Shown here: positions 25,229 to 33,747 of the stretch, piece by piece
Numbering within the stretch: position 1 is the first letter of the stretch
Layout of the letters: every line of letters starts with the position of its first letter
From: Acidobacteriota bacterium
Lineage (GTDB): Bacteria > Acidobacteriota > Terriglobia > UBA7540
Direction: 5' to 3'
NCBI GenBank assembly: GCA_021817045.1
Contig: JAKAWG010000034.1
Location: 1 to 49,054, forward strand
DNA: 49,054 nucleotides
Translations under genes and position numbers: made by a program
The notes under the pieces: generated by a model
The model's database searches: none
The model's input: only the letters and a program-made list of their open reading frames with translations
Told to the model about the DNA's origin: nothing

Positions 25229-27733
25229 ATGGATATTTCCAGACGGCGTTTTCTTGAGACCTCAGTTCTCACGGGGGCCGGGCTGGCGACGGGGTGCGGC
25301 CACCAGGCAACGCGCCAAGCCGCCTCGGCGGAGCCGCACGTTATCCCGGCACCGAAGGGCGAATGGATGGCTGCCACACCCGCAAGCGCATTTCGTGCCT
25401 ATCGCTCGAAGCTTGCAAAAGCAGCGGATGCGCCCACCTGGGTTCAGATCGACTTAGGCGCGAGCCATCCGATTGACTCGGTGAAGCTCTATCCGGCCAA
25501 TGAGCGGATGTACCCCGGGCGGGACGAATACTATGCGGGCGAGGGGTACCCGGTGAGATTCAAGATTGAAGTCGCGGACGAGCCGGATTTTCACGCCGGA
25601 AAAGCGATTGTGGACCACACCGGATCAGACAACCCCAATCCGGACGGCGCGATTCGGAAATTTCCCGCTGGCGGCACACAGGGCCGATACATCCGTCTCA
25701 CGGCGACACGGTTGATGCGCGTTGAAGGAGCCCGTGTTGAGACCGGGGCGGCCCACGTCTTTCCAGCGGCGGGCTATTTTCTGGCGTTGGCCAGAGTGGA
25801 GGTTTACTCGCACGGACGCGACATCGCCAGCCAGCGTCCGGTCACCGTCGACGCGGTCTACGGAAACGACAATGACGCCGCGCAGTTAACTCGCTTGCCG
25901 CGGGCGGGTGGGGAAGGCGTCTTCATGGACAATCGCAGCAACGTGACCGAGCCGAGCACGTGGAAACGCCCTGAATATAAAGCGCAAAGGCCGCTGGGAG
26001 GCGTGACGGTGGACGGCGGCCTCTTCCAAACCGCGATGGAAAATAACATCGGGTATCTGTTGAATTCCTATACTGTCGATGAGCTGCTGCGGCAATTTCG
26101 CACCCGCGCAGGGAAACCCAATCCGCCGAATCTGCCCCCGGTGAAGACCGTATTTTGGGAAGACGACCTGGCGGGCTCGAATGCCGGGCGGTTCCTGATG
26201 GGTGCGGGCAACACCGTGCGCTGGATCAACGACCCCGAGCTTCGCCGGCGGCTCAATGCCGTTGTGGACGGAATTGCAGAGTGCCGCGAGCCTGATGGCT
26301 ACATCATGGCCTATCCGAAGGACACGATCTTCTTTTCGGAGCGTGGGGCCTATACGCGCGCTTGGCTGACGCACGGCCTGATTGAGGCGGGCTATGCAGG
26401 AAACCACAAGGCATTTGAACTGCTGCGGGGATACTACGACTGGTTCAATCATTGCTCCTACTTGCCGTATATGCTGCGCTTTGCCATCCAGGGCGGGCAG
26501 GGAATGATAGCGAACACGCGCCTTGCTCTCACACCGGTGGGCAAGCCCGCCGACATTCAGGTGATCCAGCGCTACTTCCAGGAGAACTTCTGGCTCGATC
26601 AACTTGCGGCGCGGGAAGAGCGAGCCGTGTGGCAATACCCTTACGACCGGCCGCACTGCTATTTGCTCACCGACTTCGAAGCGTACATGGACGTTTACCT
26701 GGCGACCGGTGATCCACGCTATTTGCACGCAGTTGAAGGCGCCCGGGAGCTTTTCCACAACAAGTGGGTCAACGAGGGAGGTTCGACAGCCATTATTGAG
26801 TTTGTGGTGTGTCCGCCCAGCTCTTACCGGTTACGTGCGAAGCTCGAAGAGCTCTGCGGGAATTCATTCTGGGCTTTCCTGAACCAGCGTTTTCACCTCC
26901 TCAACCCGGATCAAGAGAAATACGTTAGCGAGATCGAGAGATCGATTTATAATGTGGCGCTGGCAAACCAGGCAGGCTCTCACGGTTTGCGGTATCACGC
27001 GGTTCTCACTCACCAAAAGGAGAAGCCCACCGAGATGAACACCTGCTGCGAGGGGCAGGGAACGCGGCTGATTGGCTCTCTCCCGGAACACATCTACTCC
27101 ATTGCGCCTGACGGGTTGTACGTGAATCTCTTTGAGCCGTCGACGATACGCTGGAAACAAGGCGGCGAGCCTGTAAGCTTAAAAATGGCCACGCGGTTTC
27201 CATTCGAAAACGATGTGCAACTGGCCTTTTCCTCAAGCCAGCCAGTCCGCGCGAAAATACGTGTGCGAGTTCCGTCGTGGGCGGCGCATGAGATGGCGAT
27301 TGAAATTAACGGACGGCCCGCGGCAACGGGGCAGCCGGGCAGCTATGTTGCGCTGGACCGAACTTGGGCCAACGGTGACAGCGTGGCATTTACCCTGCCC
27401 GCGGCGCTGCGCGCAATGCAGTATACCGGTGTGGATCAAATTCCCGAGTGCGAGCGGTATGCTTTTGAGTATGGGCCGATCTTGCTGGCGGCCGTAGGCG
27501 CTCCGGAAGTCCGCCTGCGAGTGGGGACGGGAAAACGTCCTGAAAGCCTTCTGAAATTGCTTAACCCCAAATCTGACCAGCCGCTTCATTATACGGTCGA
27601 AGACAATCCGGGTATCGAGTTCATGCCTTACTGGCAGGTGGACACGCAGCCGTTTAATTGCTTGCCGGCAGTGACTCAATACAACCTAAAGGAAAGCCCT
27701 GATTGCGACTCATCCTGGCACTCCTTGCGATGA
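25229..27733 (+). CDS. GH127-like (DUF1680) enzyme with discoidin-like domain, Tat lipoprotein
   Basis: 834 residues from ATG 25229, 11 bases after AGGAG. The leader ISRRRFLETSVLTGAGLATG plus CGH combines a Tat motif with a lipobox cysteine, so the protein is probably a Tat-exported lipoprotein. Residues about 45-200 look like an F5/8 type C carbohydrate-binding domain (WVQIDLGASHPIDSVKLYP). The rest is an (alpha/alpha)6 barrel of the GH127 beta-L-arabinofuranosidase type. The metal/nucleophile residues are visible: Glu541 and Cys543 in EELCGNSF, Cys606 and Cys607 in MNTCCEGQGTR, followed by GSLPEHIYS. Substrate may be an arabinofuranoside from plant glycoproteins or pectin. It precedes a broken GH3 gene whose start overlaps its 3' end. 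Confidence 0.86.
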   Translation: MDISRRRFLETSVLTGAGLATGCGHQATRQAASAEPHVIPAPKGEWMAATPASAFRAYRSKLAKAADAPTWVQIDLGASHPIDSVKLYPANERMYPGRDEYYAGEGYPVRFKIEVADEPDFHAGKAIVDHTGSDNPNPDGAIRKFPAGGTQGRYIRLTATRLMRVEGARVETGAAHVFPAAGYFLALARVEVYSHGRDIASQRPVTVDAVYGNDNDAAQLTRLPRAGGEGVFMDNRSNVTEPSTWKRPEYKAQRPLGGVTVDGGLFQTAMENNIGYLLNSYTVDELLRQFRTRAGKPNPPNLPPVKTVFWEDDLAGSNAGRFLMGAGNTVRWINDPELRRRLNAVVDGIAECREPDGYIMAYPKDTIFFSERGAYTRAWLTHGLIEAGYAGNHKAFELLRGYYDWFNHCSYLPYMLRFAIQGGQGMIANTRLALTPVGKPADIQVIQRYFQENFWLDQLAAREERAVWQYPYDRPHCYLLTDFEAYMDVYLATGDPRYLHAVEGARELFHNKWVNEGGSTAIIEFVVCPPSSYRLRAKLEELCGNSFWAFLNQRFHLLNPDQEKYVSEIERSIYNVALANQAGSHGLRYHAVLTHQKEKPTEMNTCCEGQGTRLIGSLPEHIYSIAPDGLYVNLFEPSTIRWKQGGEPVSLKMATRFPFENDVQLAFSSSQPVRAKIRVRVPSWAAHEMAIEINGRPAATGQPGSYVALDRTWANGDSVAFTLPAALRAMQYTGVDQIPECERYAFEYGPILLAAVGAPEVRLRVGTGKRPESLLKLLNPKSDQPLHYTVEDNPGIEFMPYWQVDTQPFNCLPAVTQYNLKESPDCDSSWHSLR

Positions 27734-28018
27734 ATCTGCTCTAGGTGCCTGCACTCGCTCAGCGAGCCGGCCGACCGTGGATGGACAAGTCGTTAAGCCC
27801 GGATGAGCGGGCTGACCTGCTCGTCAAGCGCATGACGCTGGACGAGAAAATCCAGCTTGTTCACGGGTCTCCGAGCCTCGGGCCGCCAGTGAGCTCGAAG
27901 CCGCGCACTCCTGGAGCCCTTGGCGGCGACGGGTTCGTCCCCGGAATTCCTCGCTTGGGTATTCCAGCTCTGCAGTTGATCGGTGCTGGAGTCGGCGTCA
28001 CCAACCTAGGGCAGCGTC
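27703..28018 (+). pseudogene. GH3 beta-glucosidase, N-terminal fragment with amber codon in the signal peptide
   Basis: A TTG at 27703, nine bases after AAGGA and overlapping the GH127-like gene, starts a signal peptide: LRLILALLAMNLL, then TAG at 27742-27744, then VPALAQRAGRPW. Past the amber codon the frame reads a normal GH3 N terminus (SPDERADLLVKRMTLDEKI, GIPRLGIPALQLIGAGVGV). At about 28018, after NLGQRPN, the frame must shift by +1 (or -2) to continue the enzyme. A GTG at 27745 could restart translation after the amber codon but would lose the signal peptide. Confidence 0.85.
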
Positions 28019-28576
28019 CCAATGGCCGCTGCCGTAACCCTTCCTTCTTCCTTAGCCGGTACGTCTAGTTGGGATCCTCAACTGGCGTATGAGTTCGGAA
28101 AGGTGATCGGCAGGGAAACCCGCGACGAAGGATTCAATGTTTCGCTTGGCGGTGGTATCGACCTCGCTCGTGACCCGCGTTGTGGCCGGAACTTTGAATA
28201 TCACGGTGAAGACCCCGTCCTGGCCGGAACGATGCTTGGCCAGGAAATACGCGGCATTCAACGCCAGGATGTGATCGCGACCGTCAAGCACTATGCGGTG
28301 AACGATCAAGAGTCGGGGCGCTTCTTCGTGAGCTCGGACATTGGCGGGCGGGCGCTGCGTGAAACCGATCTGCTGGCATTCGAGGTTGCCATCAAGCATT
28401 CATACGCGGGCGCGGTGATGTGTTCGTACAATCGGGTCAACGGCACATACTCATGCCAGCACAGCTATCTCCTGAATGATGTTCTTAAGCTCGATTGGGG
28501 GTTCAAGGGCTGGGTCATGTCGGACTGGGGAGCGACCCACAGCACGGTGGAAACAGCCCTTTCCGGACTGGACTAG
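28019..28576 (+). pseudogene. GH3 beta-glucosidase, central catalytic fragment
   Basis: This piece continues the (alpha/beta)8 domain in the second frame: AAVTLPSSLAGTSSWDPQLA, GGGIDLARDPRCGRNFEYH, VIATVKHYAVNDQESGRF and CSYNRVNG. The nucleophile aspartate region is GWVMSDWGATHS. It ends at an in-frame TAG (28574-28576) after SGLD. In GH3 relatives this position is usually followed by Q/I/M-E-M-P, and the sequence after the stop is QMSTG, so a CAG-to-TAG change is the simplest explanation. The catalytic residues themselves are intact, indicating recent inactivation. Confidence 0.85.
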
Positions 28577-29899
28577 CAGATGTCCACGGGCAGTTATTTC
28601 GGAGAGCCCCTTAAGGAAGCCGCAAAAAGAGATGATGTGCCGATGTCGCGTCTCGACGGTATGGTTCATCGCATTCTCAGAACTATGTTTGCTGAAGGCG
28701 TTTTCGACAATCCACCCGTTGTGAAGCCTATTGATGTCGCGGCCGACGCCGCGGTGGCTCAGCGGGTCGAGGAGGAAGGCGCCGTCCTGCTAAAGAACAT
28801 TCAAGGCGAACTCCCATTGAACGAGTCGACGATCCGTTCCATTGCTGTGATTGGATCGCACGCGGACGTCGGCGTCTTGTCCGGAGGGGGCTCCGCGCAG
28901 GTCGACCCAGTCGGCGGGAACGCGGTGGGAACGGATTTTTATGGGGAGATTTGGAATCCCTCATCTCCGCTTAAAGCGATCCGATCCATGGCTCCAAACG
29001 CGATTGTGAAATACAATGCTGGCACGAATCCCGGCGCGGCGGCCAAGCTGGCGGCTGCCTCCCAAGTCGCCATCGTCTTTGCCAATCAATGGACTCACGA
29101 AAACGCCGACCTGCCCAACCTGCGCCTGCCTGACCATCAAGACCAAGTGATCGAGGCGGTTGCAGCAGCCAATCGACATACGATTGTCGTGCTGGAAAAT
29201 GGCGATCCGGTGCTCATGCCGTGGCTCAGTGATGTTCAAGCGGAGCTGGAAGCCTGGTATTTAGGACAAAGGGGCGGCCAGGCGATTGCCAATATTCTCT
29301 TTGGCGAGGTTGATCCTTCGGGGAAACTTCCGCTTACATTTCCAAAGTGCGAATCGCAACTTCCCCGCCGCCACGTCTCGCAGCCACCGCAAGGAGAAGG
29401 CTATTTTGATGTTCACTATACAGAGGGGCTGGAGGTTGGCTACAAATGGTACGAGGCAAAATCGATCATGCCGCTTTTTCCGTTCGGATACGGGCTGTCT
29501 TACACAAAATTTGATTTTTCGAACATCAAACTCACACCTGTACGAACAGACGGAACCGTTGATTTTGAAGTGAGCTTCGACATAAGAAACACCGGCACGC
29601 GCACAGGAGCAGAAGTTGCTGAAGTCTACCTCGGCCTTCCCGCACGCACGGATGAGCCGCCCAAGCGGCTGGTTGGCTGGGCGAGAGTTGAGTTAGCTCC
29701 GGATAAGGTTCGCAGAGTCACCGTGACACTCAACCCACGCTCAGCTTCGCACCCGCTATCCTTCTGGAATGCGACCGCTCACAAGTGGGACACTGCAGAT
29801 GGCCAGTATAAGGTATACGTCGGTGACTCCAGCCAGGACACCTACCTCACCGATACGTTCGTTGTCCGGCATGCCCATCGCGGCGCATCGGTTCAATGA
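28577..29899 (+). pseudogene. GH3 beta-glucosidase, C-terminal fragment
   Basis: Directly after the amber codon and in the same frame comes the rest of the protein: KRDDVPMSRLDGMVHRILRT, the alpha/beta sandwich domain (EEGAVLLKNIQGELPL, AVIGSHADVGVLSGGGSAQV, VVLENGDPVLMPW), GEVDPSGKLPLTFP, FPFGYGLSYTKFDF and a fibronectin-III-like tail (GAEVAEVYLGLP). A 439-residue frame could start at ATG 28580, but it would lack the nucleophile domain and a signal peptide. Together the three fragments make a GH3 enzyme of about 730 residues that needs two stop readthroughs and one frameshift. Confidence 0.85.
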
Positions 29900-29970
29900 T
29901 AGGCCTTCGGCCCCGCGAGGCTATTACTTGTTCCTTGGCGTGACGCTTTCGATTTTTGGTGGCGTACTGG

Positions 29971-30011
29971 GCTCAGCGTAGCGACGGCCTTCAGGCCCGC
30001 AATTGCTGAGC
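29971..30011. terminator. Nested palindrome between convergent genes
   Basis: Outer arms GCTCAGC (29971-29977) and GCTGAGC (30005-30011) enclose an inner palindrome GGCCTTCAGGCC. It lies between the 3' ends of the GH3 pseudogene and the apiosidase-like gene and could terminate both. A similar GGCCTTCGGCC occurs at about 29901-29911. Confidence 0.5.
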
Positions 30012-30033
30012 TAAAACTCGGCGCTACTCACGG

Positions 30034-31761
30034 TCATTTCGGGCTCGACTCGAGCACAATGACCCATTGTTCAAACGTGGGTGTTATCGGCGACTGCCAC
30101 ATGCCCTGTGAGTTTCCTTGCACCGTGCCGATCGGAGATATTTTTGCTGTCCTCGGATCGAAAAATGAGGCGTGGTATGCAACGTCAGATTCGAGTTGAA
30201 TGATTTTGGGAGGATCCCACATCGGCGGGACAAAAACGATGCGGAGCTCACCAGGGATTCCGGCAGCATAGGGAAGCTGATAATTCTGCTTGCTCCAGTG
30301 GGGCTGAACCCATTCTGGGTGCGGCTCCAGTCGCCACCATTCGTAGCGTTCGAGCAACTTCTTGGCCAACGCCACTTGCGACGATCCGGGTAACTCCATC
30401 GCGACGTTCCAGGGCGGCCCTCCCCACGAGCGTCCGTGAGGAGACGGGCCGTAAGGATGCTCAACCGTGTTGACCTGCCAGATGCCATCCGCGCCATAGG
30501 TGTGCCCAGCCGTTCCGCTCAACATGCAGGCCCAGTAAACAAAACGCTCTACCTCCTGCCGGTTTTCATCCAAAATGCCCTCGTAGCAAACTTCTCCAAC
30601 AAGCACGGGCATGATAGGTGTTCTCAATCGTTCGCCCGTGACCTTGTTGATCGTGTTCGGGTAGCTGGTGCGGTCGCCGTGACCCGTCTGGAGCATGTCG
30701 AAATCGAGTACAGAAGGATCTTCGACGGAGTCGCGCGCCGTCGAAGACGGATGAACGGTGATTGGGTGGCGATAGGGATCAATGCTCCTCACATAGCGCG
30801 CGACTTCTGTCCAGCCGGCCTTCTGACGAGCCGAGTCTTCCGCTTTCGTCTTCGAGAGATAATAGGGCATGGTCGCTTCACCGGCAAGACACCAAAAGGC
30901 GGGATACGCTCCCCATCGCGCCACGATGTTCCGCCAATGCTGTTTGATCTTCTTAAGACCCATAAAGATCATAAAATATCCCCAGCAGCCGACGATGCAC
31001 GGGGCAAGGCCGCGCTCCACGAGCTCTTGAATCCGCAGATCGGCCATATCGAAGTAATGCGGATTGATGCGAGTGTAGCCTTTCTCCCAAGGGTATCCTG
31101 CCTCGTTTGCGCCCCGTGGATCAAACGGCGGCATATCCGGATAAAGTCCGGCCACAATTTGAATGACGGAGAAGCCCTTCGTGACGCGGTCAGTAGCAAG
31201 CTTCTGGAAGCCTTCCGGCCATGGCAAACGGTAGCAAAGTCCCATCCACCACGTGTCGCCAAACCAGAGAAAGTGCGTTTCGTCGTGATGCTCGAAATGG
31301 CGGTGGTCAGCGGCGACCCGGAAAGGGCCATGCCGAAGAAGAGAATTGTCCCCGTCGTATTCGGAGATTTGTAACACTCCGGCACGCCCGTGAAGGTCTG
31401 GATTCGAAGTGTCAGTTGCCACGGTTCGATACTGGTAATTTCCGGCCAGCAAAGGGCTGTATCTGATTTTCCAGGTCTGTCCTCCCGCCCAGAAGGCCGG
31501 CATACGATGTTCCTCTCCTCGCGGGTCGGTAAAGATCACGTCAAGCTCTACGTCATTGAACGGGTCCGAATAAGCTTTGCCGGATGTGTAGGACCACTCC
31601 GCGGCGCAATGTTGTATTCCGTATTGAGTCGGTTCGTTCTCTGGATCTTGCCGGCGCGCGCGCCGGGTTGAGCTTTTTGCCGCCACCCCCGCCGCCGGTG
31701 AGGCAAAGCCCGCCGCTCCCAGCCCAGTCTTCTCTAAGAAAGATCGACGATTCATCACCAT
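30034..31761 (-). CDS. Apiosidase-like (DUF4038, GH140-type) hydrolase, Tat-exported
   Basis: 575 residues from ATG 31761, chosen because AAGGAG sits just upstream and the Tat signal MNRRSFLEKTGLGAAGFA begins there. Residues about 45-150 form a DUF5060-like Ig domain (SYTSGKAYSDPFNDVELDV, GQTWKIRYSPLLAGNYQYR). A DUF4038/apiosidase-like TIM barrel follows (HFLWFGDTWWMGLCYRLPW, FSVIQIVAGLYPDMPPFDP, LGEATMPYY-type region reading CLAGEATMPYYLSK, GEVCYEGI). A C-terminal beta domain closes it. Known relatives release apiose or other sugars from rhamnogalacturonan-II. It lies 22 bases downstream of the sulfatase-fold gene and is probably co-transcribed. Confidence 0.82.
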   Translation of the reverse strand: MVMNRRSFLEKTGLGAAGFASPAAGVAAKSSTRRARRQDPENEPTQYGIQHCAAEWSYTSGKAYSDPFNDVELDVIFTDPRGEEHRMPAFWAGGQTWKIRYSPLLAGNYQYRTVATDTSNPDLHGRAGVLQISEYDGDNSLLRHGPFRVAADHRHFEHHDETHFLWFGDTWWMGLCYRLPWPEGFQKLATDRVTKGFSVIQIVAGLYPDMPPFDPRGANEAGYPWEKGYTRINPHYFDMADLRIQELVERGLAPCIVGCWGYFMIFMGLKKIKQHWRNIVARWGAYPAFWCLAGEATMPYYLSKTKAEDSARQKAGWTEVARYVRSIDPYRHPITVHPSSTARDSVEDPSVLDFDMLQTGHGDRTSYPNTINKVTGERLRTPIMPVLVGEVCYEGILDENRQEVERFVYWACMLSGTAGHTYGADGIWQVNTVEHPYGPSPHGRSWGGPPWNVAMELPGSSQVALAKKLLERYEWWRLEPHPEWVQPHWSKQNYQLPYAAGIPGELRIVFVPPMWDPPKIIQLESDVAYHASFFDPRTAKISPIGTVQGNSQGMWQSPITPTFEQWVIVLESSPK

Positions 31762-31783
31762 CTTACTCCTTACCTCCCTCTCT

Positions 31784-33610
31784 TTACGGAGTGATTCGTT
31801 CAAATCGGATAGCATCTACAATGATGGCTCCGTCCGCCGCGTTCGTCTCCTCGACATAGCGGGGATTCTTGACCGTTCCCAATTCATGCCATTGCCCGGC
31901 GCCCTGGTTGAAGTTCACGCGGACCGTCTTTTGTTGAGTTTCTGCCTGTACACGGCCCAGCGCAGGAGGGCCGTAGACAACGGTGAAAGGAGCATTTGTC
32001 GCCAGCCGCCCAATGGCAGGATGTCCATAGTAAACCGAAATCTTGTAGGTGCCCAGCATGGGATCATCATTGCGCCAAACCGCGATCCTGGAACCATCTC
32101 CGGCCTCCGTCCAGAAGCAGCCGCCGTCGTAGTTATCACTCCGTAGCCCGGTATTAGAATGCCAGCCGCCCCCGGTTATCAGCATCCGGCCTCCAATCGT
32201 CTGATCGTCCACGACCGCGTCTTGCTCGGGTGCGGTGAAGATCCTCCACCGCCTCAGCACCACGGCCTTGGGGGGCGTATTCTCTTTCATCCACTCCTGT
32301 AATCGAGCGTATAGTTCCTTCACCACTTGCGGGTGCTCTTTCGCCACACTTGTCAGCTCTTTGGGATCCTGTTGTTCATCAAAGAGCTGCTCCTTACCGG
32401 TCCACAGGTTCAGGATCAGCTTGTATCGCAGGTTTTGGATGCACCGCAACGGGATCGCGACGTCTTCTTCCGAGTAAGCGTACTGATTCTCTGATTGGAC
32501 CTTGCCCTCAATCATGGGGACCATGTTCTTGCCCTCCGCATCGGAAAGGGGCGGCAACCCCGCCATAGCGAGGATCGTAGGCGCTGAGTCAACGTTCGAG
32601 GCAAGCCCGTTGATTGCCTTGCCTTTAGGAATTCCGGGTCCAGCCGCGATGAAGGGAATGTGCAGATCGGTGTTGTAAACGGAACGATGGTCAAAGGTGA
32701 GGAAATCCTTTGGGTGCGAATAGAGCAGCTCGCCGTGGTCGGAACTCAGGAAAATCAGCGTCTTATTTTCGAGACCTAGGGTGCGCAACTGGTCTAAGAC
32801 TTGGCCGACCTTACGATCGACAAAGTGAATCTTCCCGTCGTAAAGCTGATAGAGCCGCGCGATTGCGTTCTGATCGCCTAACATCGCCAACCGCAGCAGG
32901 GCGCCGTTGATAATGTCATACCCCGTGTCTGTCAGGTAAGGGTATGCGTCGCTTTTCCAAAGATCGTCTTCGGACGGCGGATCGTAGGGAGAATGAGGCG
33001 CCAAAAAATGAACGTACAAGAAAAATCTCTGCGACTGATGCTGCCGCAGCCAAGCGGAGACTTCGTCGGCGGTCGTTGAAGCTCGAAGAAGATCGGTTCT
33101 TTCTCCTACCCGCTCAGTTATGTTTATAGCCGGTGCGGTATAGCCCTCGTGATATTCGTCGAAGCCGAGCCCGGTTATAGGCTTTCCAGCCAGTCCATTG
33201 TTGACGAATGCGGCCGTGTAATACCCATGGTATTTGAAATCTTCGGCCAGCCGCGGGACATCCTTGTTGATTAACGGCATTCCGGGGCGCCAGAACAACG
33301 TGACGCCGTGCTTCGAGGCAAAGAGGGAAGTATGAAGTGAGGCAAATGACGGCGAAGTCCACGAAGCAACCGTGTAATAGTGAGTAAAATAGACGCCTCG
33401 CTTTGCCAGCGCATCAATATTAGGACTATCCTGGCGCGGGTTTCCGTAGCAGTGCAACTGGTCCGCCCTGAGCTGATCCAGCATCAAGAAAATTACGTCC
33501 GGCTTCCGGCCCGTAGTGCCTTGCTGGGCTATCGCCGCAACGCGCAAACACAAGATTACGATGAACGTGTAAATGCACACACGCCAAGTCTTGGCCCCTG
33601 TCAGTGTCAT
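31784..33610 (-). CDS. Alkaline-phosphatase/sulfatase-fold protein lacking the formylglycine cysteine, with golvesin-like C-terminal domain
   Basis: 608 residues with a signal peptide (CIYTFIVILCLRVAAIAQ). Residues 36-430 match the sulfatase fold: DVIFLMLDQLRADQLHCYG (metal Asp45), DSPNIDALAKRGVYFTHYY, LYVHFLAPHSPYDPP and FLSSDHGELL. The activation motif C/S-x-P-x-R is replaced by T85-S-P-S-F89, so the formylglycine route is not possible; a Thr nucleophile as in phosphotransferase relatives is likely. Residues about 475-605 resemble a golvesin/xanthan-lyase C-terminal domain (DNYDGGCFWTEAGDGSRIAV, VRVNFNQGAGQWHELGTV, DGAIIVDAIRFERI). The ATG follows AAAGGAG. A phospho- or sulfo-ester on a glycan is the plausible substrate. 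Confidence 0.83.
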   Translation of the reverse strand: MTLTGAKTWRVCIYTFIVILCLRVAAIAQQGTTGRKPDVIFLMLDQLRADQLHCYGNPRQDSPNIDALAKRGVYFTHYYTVASWTSPSFASLHTSLFASKHGVTLFWRPGMPLINKDVPRLAEDFKYHGYYTAAFVNNGLAGKPITGLGFDEYHEGYTAPAINITERVGERTDLLRASTTADEVSAWLRQHQSQRFFLYVHFLAPHSPYDPPSEDDLWKSDAYPYLTDTGYDIINGALLRLAMLGDQNAIARLYQLYDGKIHFVDRKVGQVLDQLRTLGLENKTLIFLSSDHGELLYSHPKDFLTFDHRSVYNTDLHIPFIAAGPGIPKGKAINGLASNVDSAPTILAMAGLPPLSDAEGKNMVPMIEGKVQSENQYAYSEEDVAIPLRCIQNLRYKLILNLWTGKEQLFDEQQDPKELTSVAKEHPQVVKELYARLQEWMKENTPPKAVVLRRWRIFTAPEQDAVVDDQTIGGRMLITGGGWHSNTGLRSDNYDGGCFWTEAGDGSRIAVWRNDDPMLGTYKISVYYGHPAIGRLATNAPFTVVYGPPALGRVQAETQQKTVRVNFNQGAGQWHELGTVKNPRYVEETNAADGAIIVDAIRFERITP

Positions 33611-33747
33611 CTAAGGCTCCTTTGTTTATGGCTATTGGGTGTATAGCAACAGTCGCCGCTGTAGTGCTGGCCTGCGACCGTCGTCTCCGGAACCATGGCC
33701 AAGGCATCTGTAACCTCGCCCGCCATGCCAAGATTGTCTGTCAGACT

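Noticed and set aside
27703..29899. Amber codon reassignment (pyrrolysine or suppressor) in the GH3 gene
   Set aside because: TAG serves as an ordinary stop for several neighbouring genes and the gene also carries a frameshift, so decay explains the data better.
28580..29899. Independent 439-residue gene
   Set aside because: It is the C-terminal part of the GH3 enzyme, in frame with the preceding fragment and separated from it only by a TAG; it lacks the nucleophile domain and a signal peptide.
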